This document shows positions 42,453 through 50,203 of a stretch of DNA of 64,000 nt, one piece after another (position 1 is the first letter of the stretch; the number at the start of each line of letters is the position of its first letter). This DNA is from Ketobacter sp036337295. Its GTDB lineage: Bacteria > Pseudomonadota > Gammaproteobacteria > Pseudomonadales > Ketobacteraceae. A program made the position numbers and the translations under genes. The notes beneath the pieces are model-generated. The model made no database searches. It saw only the letters and a program-made list of their open reading frames with translations, and was not told where the DNA came from. The stretch covers positions 248,001 to 312,000 of the forward strand of contig JAYZEN010000009.1 of assembly GCA_036337295.1 (NCBI GenBank), given 5' to 3'.

Positions 42453-44171
42453 ATGCGTTGGCTAATGGCGCTGCTGTCGTTTTCCATTGTCTTTCCAGTG
42501 GTGGTCGCCAGCCATCAGGGCAGCACCGACGCCTCGTTTTCCATTGACATTCGCCATGCCGAAGACTCTGACCAGTTAGCCACTATTCAGGACGCCATGG
42601 CCTATGACTGGGGTAACGCCGAACCCTCCAAGGTTAACTACGGCTCCTCGCGTTTTGGCCACTGGTTCTTTTTCGAGATCCCGTTGGTACAGATGGCGGA
42701 AGGCGAGAATGTCATCGTTGAAATCCACTATCCCACCGTAGATTACCTGGCGTTCTATGTGGTCGACGAGGATGGCCAGGTGCAACAGGAGCACGTCACT
42801 GGCACCGATTTTCCGTTCGACACCCGCCCCATCTGGGATGATGACTACAGCTTTCTGGTCAATCCCGCCCTGCAGGGGCGCCGTGTTTTCATTCATGCCA
42901 GGACCTCCAATTCATTGCAGATGCCCGTGCGGCTGTATGACGAATCCAGCTTTTACGAGAAGGAAGAGTGGAACCTGATCCTGTGGGGGGCGTACTACGG
43001 AACCATGTTGGTGATGGCGCTGTACAGCCTCATGAACGGGTTTATTATTCGGGATCGGATGTATTTCTATTATTCGGTGTATGTGTTGTCCACAGCCCTT
43101 TTCGTCAGCTCCCTCAATGGTCATGGCTTTGCCTACCTGTGGCCGGAGGTACCGGCCTTCAACAACGCTTCAATCACCTTGTTCTTCTGCTTTTACAGCG
43201 GTTTTGGCACCGCCTTTGCCATGACTCTGCTGAATGCCCGGCGCTTCAACCCCAAGCTGTACCGCCTGGGGCAGGTGGTGATTGCCGGTGGCCTGGTGCT
43301 GGGGGTGGCGTCCATCGTGACGCTGGAGGACTACGCGCATCTGGCCACCTATCTGGCCTTGGCCTTTGCCCTGTTGATGATGGCGCTGGGAGTGAAATCC
43401 GTATTGGACGGTTATTTCCTTGGTTGGTACTTCATGGTGGGCTGGTCTGCGTTGTTGCTGTCCATTGGAATTTTTGCGCTGAATATCCTCGGCTACCTGC
43501 CATCCAATATCCTGATCTATCACAGCAAGGAAATCGGCTCGGTATTCGAGATTATCGTGTTCTCGCTTGCCATGTCGGCTATCTACCGGCAGGAGAAAGC
43601 AGAGCTGAGCCGTATCAACATCACGCTGGATATGATGAAACAGCGCCTGCAAAAGCGTATTAATATTGTGAACAACAAGAGCGGCTTTCTGGAAATCCCG
43701 CCCCTGGAAAAACACCTGAAAGACATCCGTGACCTGGATCGGCGTATCCATTCCGAGTTGGGCCGGGTACTGGTGGTGTCGGTGATGGTCATTGATAAAA
43801 CCACCCGCCGACCGGATTACATTGCCCTTGGCGATTGCCTGCGCAGCCTGTTCAAGAGCCGTATCACGGTGTTTCCTTTCAAAACATCCACTGAAGGTCT
43901 GCCCGGTGAAGTCACCGTGCTGTTATTTCCCTTGCACAACAAGTTTGAAGCGGAAGACGTGATTGAGCGGGTGGAGCATTGGAACATAGCGTTGGGAGAG
44001 CAGTACGACCTGCATTTCGGTTACGCGATTTCCCACCTGACTGAAAAATACGACGTGGATTATATTGAGGAGTCTTTCCACTACCTGGAAGAGGCGGTGC
44101 ACAAAAAGTCCATGTCCTACTCCATCGATGACACCCTGACCTTCCTTCACCGCCAAGGCTCACCGGCTTGA
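42453..44171 (+). CDS. 7TMR-DISM protein with a degenerate GGDEF-like C-terminus
   Basis: A 572-residue protein with the same layout as the cyclase at 1159: signal peptide (1-about 20), 7TMR-DISMED2-type domain (about 30-165) and seven membrane helices (about 175-385), then a cytoplasmic domain (about 410-565). That domain keeps the length and pattern of a GGDEF fold (LEKHLKDIRDLDRR, PGEVTVLLFPLHNKFEAEDVIERVEHW) but has no GGDEF or GGEEF motif and no I-site. It is probably catalytically dead, perhaps a nucleotide sensor or a partner of an active cyclase. The start is ATG 42453, behind GGGAAGAG; a longer frame from a TTG at 42387 would bury the signal peptide. Confidence 0.8.
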   Translation: MRWLMALLSFSIVFPVVVASHQGSTDASFSIDIRHAEDSDQLATIQDAMAYDWGNAEPSKVNYGSSRFGHWFFFEIPLVQMAEGENVIVEIHYPTVDYLAFYVVDEDGQVQQEHVTGTDFPFDTRPIWDDDYSFLVNPALQGRRVFIHARTSNSLQMPVRLYDESSFYEKEEWNLILWGAYYGTMLVMALYSLMNGFIIRDRMYFYYSVYVLSTALFVSSLNGHGFAYLWPEVPAFNNASITLFFCFYSGFGTAFAMTLLNARRFNPKLYRLGQVVIAGGLVLGVASIVTLEDYAHLATYLALAFALLMMALGVKSVLDGYFLGWYFMVGWSALLLSIGIFALNILGYLPSNILIYHSKEIGSVFEIIVFSLAMSAIYRQEKAELSRINITLDMMKQRLQKRINIVNNKSGFLEIPPLEKHLKDIRDLDRRIHSELGRVLVVSVMVIDKTTRRPDYIALGDCLRSLFKSRITVFPFKTSTEGLPGEVTVLLFPLHNKFEAEDVIERVEHWNIALGEQYDLHFGYAISHLTEKYDVDYIEESFHYLEEAVHKKSMSYSIDDTLTFLHRQGSPA

Positions 44172-44198
44172 TACTCTGACGCTTTAGCGCGGGTGGCG

Positions 44199-44759
44199 CT
44201 AATGGAAGCGCATGTGCTTGGAAAACCCCGAACGCAGGAAATCCATCTGGTCCGCCAGGATGCTGCGGTTTGCCAGCGCCAGGTATTCCATCTTGTTGGG
44301 TTTGAACGGCACAGCCATCAGGGGCATGTTGGCCTCTTCCGGTGTCTTGTCGCTTTTGCGCTGGTTGCAGCGACGGCAGGCGGCCACCAGGTTGGTCCAG
44401 CTTTCACCGCCGCCGCGGGAGCGGGGAATAATGTGATCCCGGGTCAGTTTGTCCTGGGCGAACTGCTCGCCGCAGTACATGCAGGTATTGCGATCGCGAC
44501 GAAACAGCAACCGATTGCAGACCGCAGGCACATGATGATCGTTGTAGTGAATGTCGCCGTTGGTGGCGATGATGGTGGGAATGTTCAGGATCGAACGCAG
44601 TCCGTGGCGGTTGTAGCCACCGCGGATGGTGATAGTGGTGTCGCCCAATGACCACAGTACCAGACCTTTTACCAGTAATGTGGCGGCTTGCTCCCGATCA
44701 AGCCATTGCAGGGGGACACCGGCTTTGTTGAGTCGCAGGACCCGGGTGTTCATCTGCAT
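44199..44759 (-). CDS. HNH endonuclease domain protein
   Basis: A 186-residue protein with a C-terminal-half HNH motif: CMYCGEQF, then DHIIPRSRGGGESWTNLVAACRRCN, with the zinc Cys pairs and the catalytic His. The N-terminal half (VLWSLGDTTITIRGGYNRH) is typical of the common HNH proteins of gammaproteobacteria whose biological role is unknown. It is not next to restriction or phage genes. The start is ATG 44759 (MQMNTRVL); ATG 44753 is an alternative. The 3' end is close to a TTAGCGC/GCGCTAA hairpin (44184-44202) shared with the convergent gene. Confidence 0.88.
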   Translation of the reverse strand: MQMNTRVLRLNKAGVPLQWLDREQAATLLVKGLVLWSLGDTTITIRGGYNRHGLRSILNIPTIIATNGDIHYNDHHVPAVCNRLLFRRDRNTCMYCGEQFAQDKLTRDHIIPRSRGGGESWTNLVAACRRCNQRKSDKTPEEANMPLMAVPFKPNKMEYLALANRSILADQMDFLRSGFSKHMRFH

Positions 44760-44945
44760 AGTACACAACCTGTTTTTATCAACGCATACTTTTGGAATGC
44801 TTACCCTGGTGAACGCTTGCTGCTTGTGGCCACTGCGCGTTCACCAAACTCTCCAGCTTTATTCATTCTGAGTCAGAATACCCAGATTTTCCAGACAGTT
44901 ACTGAGTTTAATCAGCATTTGTGACAATTTAGACGCTTTACCAAA

Positions 44946-45692
44946 TTAACTCAATAGCGCCGGCAGCCATTCGCCGCAGGGGCCGATCAACTCCATGTCC
45001 GCCAGGGCGCTGGCGCCACTGGGTTGGGTATTGATGACCAGTACTTTGCCGCCCTGGGTTTTGGTCAATTGAATCAGCCCTGCCGCAGGGTACACGCTGG
45101 CACTGGTGCCGATGACCAGCAGACAGTCCGCCGCCAGGCAATGCTGTTCGGACTGCTGCCAGGCCCATTGCGGGAGGGTTTCCCCAAACCAGACCACCGC
45201 AGGGCGCAGGGGAGCATCGCACATGGGACACTGACCCAGGTCTGGAGGATTGGCGAGGTCGACTTTTTGCTGGAAGCCGCAACGCTGATGGCAGCGGTCG
45301 TGGGTGATGTGGCCGTGCAGATGAAACACCGCTTCCGGTTTGCACCCGGCCCGTTCCAGCAGGTCATCCACGTTCTGGGTGACCTGAACGATGTCCGGTC
45401 GTGCTGCCAAAGCCTGGTGGGCGGCATTGGGGGCGGCGTCGGCGATGATACGGCGACGCCAGTTGTACCAGTCGATCACCAGCTTGGGGTTCGCTGCAAA
45501 GCCTTCCGGGGAGGCCAGTTGGGTCGGGTCGTACCGACTCCAGAGGGCGTTTTCATCGCTGTCACGAAAGGTGGATATGCCGGATTCGGCGCTCAAACCC
45601 GCACCCGAGAAGCAGACTATTTTCTCGCAGGTTTGCAGTAATTCCCGGGCGTATTGCAGGGCGGTTTCACGATCGGAGATGGCTTGACTCAT
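44946..45692 (-). CDS. Sir2-family NAD-dependent deacylase (class III, CobB-like)
   Basis: A 248-residue sirtuin: GAGLSAESGISTFR, TQNVDDLLERAG, catalytic H126 (HLHG), and a zinc site with C134, C138, C155 and C158. The Y76-x-x-R79 pair (DWYNWRRR) is the class III (SIRT5-like) signature that favours acidic acyl groups such as succinyl-lysine. It therefore probably removes succinyl or malonyl as well as acetyl groups. The gene follows the receiver-TM protein gene by 17 bp and should be co-transcribed. GGGAG precedes the ATG. Confidence 0.92.
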   Translation of the reverse strand: MSQAISDRETALQYARELLQTCEKIVCFSGAGLSAESGISTFRDSDENALWSRYDPTQLASPEGFAANPKLVIDWYNWRRRIIADAAPNAAHQALAARPDIVQVTQNVDDLLERAGCKPEAVFHLHGHITHDRCHQRCGFQQKVDLANPPDLGQCPMCDAPLRPAVVWFGETLPQWAWQQSEQHCLAADCLLVIGTSASVYPAAGLIQLTKTQGGKVLVINTQPSGASALADMELIGPCGEWLPALLS

Positions 45693-45709
45693 GGCTCCCA
45701 GGGCTGGGT

Positions 45710-47005
45710 TCAGTATGGGTTGATGGAGATTTCAATCCGTTGGTTGCGCGCTGCGGTTTTGTTCCAGCGTTCCGCGCTGGCATCCGGGTCCTGGCTGGCG
45801 TAGCGGGCCACCGGGCGACGATCCCCGGCAGTGGACAGGTTCAGCTCGATGTCGTCACCGTATTCAGACTGGAAGGCGGCCAGGAAGCGCTCGAACCCCG
45901 GAGTCTGCTCGGTACCGATGGATTCTGCCAGTGCCGGGGTGAACTGCAGTATCTCGCAGTTACTGAGGGTGACGTCGGCTTCCGGCAACTGGGATTCACC
46001 GTTGGTGGCGGTCACCAGGCAAAAGCGGCCCAGGTGACTGCGGATGGCGATCTCACCGACAAATCCGACACTGCTGAGATTCTGCGCCAACTGGGACAGG
46101 GTCATGGCCAGGCGATCGTTGAAGGGTTTTTCATCCCAGGCGAACTGGCCGTCCTCGTTCAACGCCCACTCAATGCTTTCGTAGAACTGACGATTGTGGT
46201 TGTCGTTGATTTTGACCTGAGCATCCAGCTGGGTATTCAGCTCGGTGCGCATGGCGTCGTTCTGCTGCGTCTGCAGGCGCACGGTGTCTTCCAGGCTGCG
46301 GTTGTCCGACTGCAGCACGGTGAGTTCCTGCATCAGCTGGTTGTTGCTCAGCAGCAGCCAGCCGATCAGGACCACGCACAGGGCCAGACCCAGATACTGA
46401 ACGCGGAACCCGCGGTTGCGGCTGGCTTCGCTTTGCTGTGACATGCCCTGAAGCTGGCTGGTGAGATGTTCAATCCGCTGTTCCAGGGCGTCCAGCTCGG
46501 GGTGTTCTTCCGGCTTTTTGGGGGCAGGACGGGGTGCGGGCGCAGGTTCAGGCTTGGGGTCGTTATCCACGATGACCACATCATTGGCAGCCTGGCCCAC
46601 CTGCGGGGCAGCTCGGCTCGCGCCTATCTGATTGGGCAGCAGGTTCTGACGTTCCAGTACCTGGGCCAGCATCAGGGGTTTGAGGGTCTTGGGCAATACA
46701 TCCACCGCGCCCAGGGCCCGGGCCTGGCTTTCGTAGACTTCACCTTCTTTTGAGGTGTACATGATGATGGGAATGGCGGCGGTGAGTGGGTCGTTCTTGA
46801 TGGCGCGCAGGCACTGGAAACCGTCCATGCCGGGCATGGTGTGATCCATAAAGATCATGCTGGGCTTTTTGCCGCAGAGATAGCCGAGGGCTTCTTCTCC
46901 GGACTCGACGGAGTCCACATCGATGCCCTGTTCAGTCAGCATTTTGCTGAGAACGTGGCGGGCCATGCGTGAATCGTCGACTACCAGAGCCAGCTTGTTG
47001 GACAT
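45710..47005 (-). CDS. CheY-like receiver fused to a membrane helix and OmpA-like extracytoplasmic domain
   Basis: A 431-residue protein with an unusual order. The N-terminal receiver (1-about 120) has the acidic pair VDDSR, phospho-acceptor in FMDHTMPG and MYTSKEG. A Pro/Ala/Lys linker (about 145-170), a coiled coil, one membrane helix (about 205-222; GLALCVVLIGWLLL) and a second coiled coil follow. The C-terminal domain (about 280-431) resembles OmpA C-terminal domains: FNDRLAMTLSQLAQNLSSV, then GDRRPVARYASQ and the ending NQRIEISINPY. It would place a phosphorylatable domain in the cytoplasm and a putative peptidoglycan-binding domain outside. No kinase is adjacent. It lies between murI and the sirtuin in one transcription unit. 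Confidence 0.8.
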   Translation of the reverse strand: MSNKLALVVDDSRMARHVLSKMLTEQGIDVDSVESGEEALGYLCGKKPSMIFMDHTMPGMDGFQCLRAIKNDPLTAAIPIIMYTSKEGEVYESQARALGAVDVLPKTLKPLMLAQVLERQNLLPNQIGASRAAPQVGQAANDVVIVDNDPKPEPAPAPRPAPKKPEEHPELDALEQRIEHLTSQLQGMSQQSEASRNRGFRVQYLGLALCVVLIGWLLLSNNQLMQELTVLQSDNRSLEDTVRLQTQQNDAMRTELNTQLDAQVKINDNHNRQFYESIEWALNEDGQFAWDEKPFNDRLAMTLSQLAQNLSSVGFVGEIAIRSHLGRFCLVTATNGESQLPEADVTLSNCEILQFTPALAESIGTEQTPGFERFLAAFQSEYGDDIELNLSTAGDRRPVARYASQDPDASAERWNKTAARNQRIEISINPY

Positions 47006-47061
47006 GAACGACTGCTCGAATCTTTGTTATCGTTGTAGGTACAAACTTATATCAAAGGCAC

Positions 47062-47904
47062 TTAGGTTGCACCAGATTTTTGTGCGTTTTGTGTTGCAGT
47101 CAGGCGAAAAAAGCCGATTTTATCGAAGCCAAAATGCTGGATGCCGGTTTCCAGTTGGTGGGTCTGTTCCGTTTCCTCGGTGAATAAAAACAGGTTGCCC
47201 GGCAGCGGAGTGTGATCCTGATTTCGGGGTTTCAGGTCTGCCAGCAGCTGTTGGGCGCGACGGGCAATGGCCTGGCCACTGTCGAGAATTCGGATCGGGG
47301 TGGGAAGGGCCTGGCGAATTTCGTCGGCCAGAAACGGAAAGTGGGTGCAGCCGAGGATCACCACATCAATATCGGCATCCGTCTGGCGCACCGGCTCCAG
47401 AACCTTGTTGATGATGTCCCGGTTGACCGGGCGTTCCCGGATCTTCTGTTCCGCTTCGTGGACCAGCTCGTTGGAGCCGATGCGTGTGAAGGTGCAGCCA
47501 TGGCCGAAATCCTGAATCAGGCGGTCGATGTATTGGCGCCTGACCGTGCCGGGTGTGGCCAGCAACAGAATGTGGCGGGACAGGCTCTGGGCGGCAGCCG
47601 GTTTGATGGCAGGGACCACCCCGATCACCGGTGTTTGGGTTTGTGCCCGCAGTGGTTCCAGCACGATGGTGCTGGCGGTGTTACAGGCGATCACGATGAT
47701 GTCCGGTTGGTATTGGCGCTCCAGCTCCGGCAGCAGGGTAAGCAACCGTTGCACCAGTACGTTTTCTTCCATCGTGCCATAGGGATAACCACCGTTATCC
47801 GCCACATAACAGGTGTGACTGTTGGGAATCAGCCGTTGGATTTCCTGCCAGATGGAGAGCCCACCCACACCGGAATCAATGATCAGAAAGTTTGGATTTT
47901 GCAT
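47062..47904 (-). CDS. murI: Glutamate racemase
   Basis: A 280-residue MurI, making D-glutamate for peptidoglycan from L-glutamate. The two catalytic cysteines are C74 (IACNTAS) and C186 (LGCTHFP), and the N-terminal IDSGVGGLS carries the conserved Asp. A C-terminal extension (about 250-280) goes beyond the core. The start ATG 47904 lies seven bases after the helicase stop; an upstream TTG at 47928 is in frame. The neighbouring envelope-type receiver protein fits a cell-wall context. Confidence 0.94.
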   Translation of the reverse strand: MQNPNFLIIDSGVGGLSIWQEIQRLIPNSHTCYVADNGGYPYGTMEENVLVQRLLTLLPELERQYQPDIIVIACNTASTIVLEPLRAQTQTPVIGVVPAIKPAAAQSLSRHILLLATPGTVRRQYIDRLIQDFGHGCTFTRIGSNELVHEAEQKIRERPVNRDIINKVLEPVRQTDADIDVVILGCTHFPFLADEIRQALPTPIRILDSGQAIARRAQQLLADLKPRNQDHTPLPGNLFLFTEETEQTHQLETGIQHFGFDKIGFFRLTATQNAQKSGAT

Positions 47905-47911
47905 GGGGCGA

Positions 47912-50203
47912 TTATACGTCAGTTCCAAAAAAAGCGCTCAGTGCAGAAGGCAGTTCAGCGCTGTTTTTCAATAACCGGGGGCGCCAGTGCGGTGGCAGTA
48001 ACGCCCGGTAAGCGGCCTGGCTGAAGCGATCATCCATCAGCAGCAGCACGCCTGTGTCCTGTTCGCTGCGGATGAGGCGGCCGGCGGTCTGGATGACGCG
48101 GTTGACGGCGGGGTAGCGGTAGGCGAAGTCAAAGCCGCGACCGTCGCTGTGTTCAAAGTGCTGCTTGATGTGTTCCCGTTCCGGGGACGGCGGCGGCAGA
48201 CAGGTGCTGACAATGATGACTCCGTCCAACTTATTGTCCTGCAGGTCGATGCCCTCGGCAAACACGCCCCCGGCGATCACCCCTGCCAGGTAGCGCGGTG
48301 ACAGCAGGTGTTGCAGAAACTCTGCCCGGGCGACGGGCTCGTTGCTGTTGGGTTGGCAGATCAGCGGCAACTGTGGTTGCCAGGACAGTTGTCGCATGAG
48401 CCCGGCAAGATACTCATAGGAAGGCACCGCCATCAGGTAGCGACCGGGCCGGGCCTGCCACAGCTGGTCAATGTAGGCGGCGATTTCAGCCATGGATTCG
48501 TTGCGCTGCTGGAAGCGGGTGTTGACCGGGGCCACCAGGGTGCATTGATGCTCGGGGGGAAAGGGGTTGGCCAGTGCCAGTTGTGACATGCCGGGTTGTT
48601 GTTGGATGCAGCGCTGGAAGTAATCCATGGGCAACAGGCTGCCAGAGAAAAAATGGCAGGAATGGAAACTGTCGGTGAGCGTCTGCAGATTCGGGGCTGG
48701 GTCGGTGCAGAAGATCTGAATCCGGTGCGGCTGGTCACTGTAGAGGAGGACGTCCTCATCGGCGACGGATTGGGCGCGTTGGGCAAAGCGCCACAATGCC
48801 ATCACGTGCTCGAACAGTTCCTCGGGAAACAGCAGCCAATTCTGTTGCGGGAACCAGTCATTGAGGGAGTCCACCGTGGCCTGCAATAGCTGGGTGAATG
48901 CCGGGGGCAGGGCGCGGGGGGCGGCGCTTTTGCGGGCTGCCTCGTAGTGGCGACGCAGGGCCCGAATTCGTTTTTGTAATGCCGGCTCGGTGACCTGTTG
49001 CTGCAGGTGAACGAGGGATTTCCGGTGCAGCTCGGCACTGAACATGGCCCGGGCCCGGTCCGGCAGGTTGTGGGCTTCATCCACCAGTAGACCGATGTGC
49101 TTGCTGTCGGCCAGGGCGTCGTGGAGCCGGGCCTGGGGATCGAATACATAGTTGTAGTCTGCCACCACCAAGTCCACCCAGGGCAGCAGGTCCCGCGCCA
49201 GCTGATGGGGGCAAAGCCGGTGTTCTGCCGCCAGCGTTTGCAAGTCGCTTTCCTGCCAGGAGTGCGAGGCCTGGAACTGCTCCCGGGCGGCCGGCAGACG
49301 GTCATAGTAGCCGGTCTGCGCGCTGCAGTTAGCCTGAGTGCGATCACAGCCCGCGCAGACTTTGTCCTTGGCCTGCAGAAACAGCACTCTCAGATCAGGC
49401 ATTTGTGGGAACTGGGCCAGGGCCTGCTGCACGCTGCGGTGGCCGCTGTTTTTGGCGGTCAGATACCACAGCTGTTTAACGCGGCCTTCCCCCAGTTGTT
49501 TGAGGGCGGGGAACAGAGTGGCCATGGTTTTGCCCAGACCGGTGGGGGCGTGGTAAAACCCCCGTTGCTGATCCCGCATATCACGATAGAGGGCCACCGA
49601 CAGGGCGCGCTGCCCCGCCCGGTATTGTTGAAACGGAAATTCCAGTGCGGCCAGGCTGGCGTCTCGCCGCTCCAGATAACAGCAGTATTCATCCAACCAG
49701 CGGCTGTACTCCGCCACACAGCCCTGCAGAAAGTCGAGCAACTCCGCACTGGTGTGTCGGCTCTCCCGCTGGTATTCGCTGTCGTCATCCAGTTTCAGGT
49801 AAGTGATTCGCACCAGGATGAACTTAAGGTCGTGCTGTTGGCACAACAAGGCACTGTAGAGTTTGGCCTGGGCCTGATGGAGGCGATGCTGGGCATCGGG
49901 CAGATCCTGCGCGGAGCAGTAGGTGGTTTTGATTTCTTCCACCAGGGGGGCCTCGTCCAGCATCAGGCCGTCGATGCGACCGGCCAGGGTCCAGTGGCAG
50001 AATTGCCCGCTGAAGTGGGCTTTGACTGCTACTTCCGGTTGGTACTGCTCCGGCCGTTGGGATTGCAGGCGCTGGTGACCTTCCTGCCCCTGCTGCAGGG
50101 TGGGGCTGCGGTTATTACCCAGCACCACGTCGCCCTGGCGACAGCAGAAATGGGCCAGTTCCGTGACCGAAATGCGGAACGCGCGGGATTGATCCAGGCT
50201 CAT
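47912..50203 (-). CDS. XPD/DinG-type Fe-S helicase with N-terminal PD-(D/E)xK nuclease-like domain
   Basis: A 763-residue protein. About 1-200 looks like a PD-(D/E)xK nuclease domain: ISVTELAHFCCR, then GRIDGLMLDEAPLVEEIKTTY with D and ExK. About 205-760 is an XPD/DinG superfamily 2 helicase: Walker A APTGLGKTMATL, a four-cysteine Fe-S region (VCAGCDRTQANC and LCPHQLA), the DEAH box (LLVDEAHNLPDRA), and the C-terminal motif QTAGRLIRS. It probably unwinds and cuts DNA during repair. It starts in an ATGA overlap with FAN1 (50200-50203), so the two proteins are produced together. murI follows at once. Confidence 0.9.
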   Translation of the reverse strand: MSLDQSRAFRISVTELAHFCCRQGDVVLGNNRSPTLQQGQEGHQRLQSQRPEQYQPEVAVKAHFSGQFCHWTLAGRIDGLMLDEAPLVEEIKTTYCSAQDLPDAQHRLHQAQAKLYSALLCQQHDLKFILVRITYLKLDDDSEYQRESRHTSAELLDFLQGCVAEYSRWLDEYCCYLERRDASLAALEFPFQQYRAGQRALSVALYRDMRDQQRGFYHAPTGLGKTMATLFPALKQLGEGRVKQLWYLTAKNSGHRSVQQALAQFPQMPDLRVLFLQAKDKVCAGCDRTQANCSAQTGYYDRLPAAREQFQASHSWQESDLQTLAAEHRLCPHQLARDLLPWVDLVVADYNYVFDPQARLHDALADSKHIGLLVDEAHNLPDRARAMFSAELHRKSLVHLQQQVTEPALQKRIRALRRHYEAARKSAAPRALPPAFTQLLQATVDSLNDWFPQQNWLLFPEELFEHVMALWRFAQRAQSVADEDVLLYSDQPHRIQIFCTDPAPNLQTLTDSFHSCHFFSGSLLPMDYFQRCIQQQPGMSQLALANPFPPEHQCTLVAPVNTRFQQRNESMAEIAAYIDQLWQARPGRYLMAVPSYEYLAGLMRQLSWQPQLPLICQPNSNEPVARAEFLQHLLSPRYLAGVIAGGVFAEGIDLQDNKLDGVIIVSTCLPPPSPEREHIKQHFEHSDGRGFDFAYRYPAVNRVIQTAGRLIRSEQDTGVLLLMDDRFSQAAYRALLPPHWRPRLLKNSAELPSALSAFFGTDV

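Noticed and set aside
44199..44759. HNH protein as part of a restriction or phage system
   Set aside because: No methylase, terminase or phage gene is adjacent; it is a common stand-alone family.
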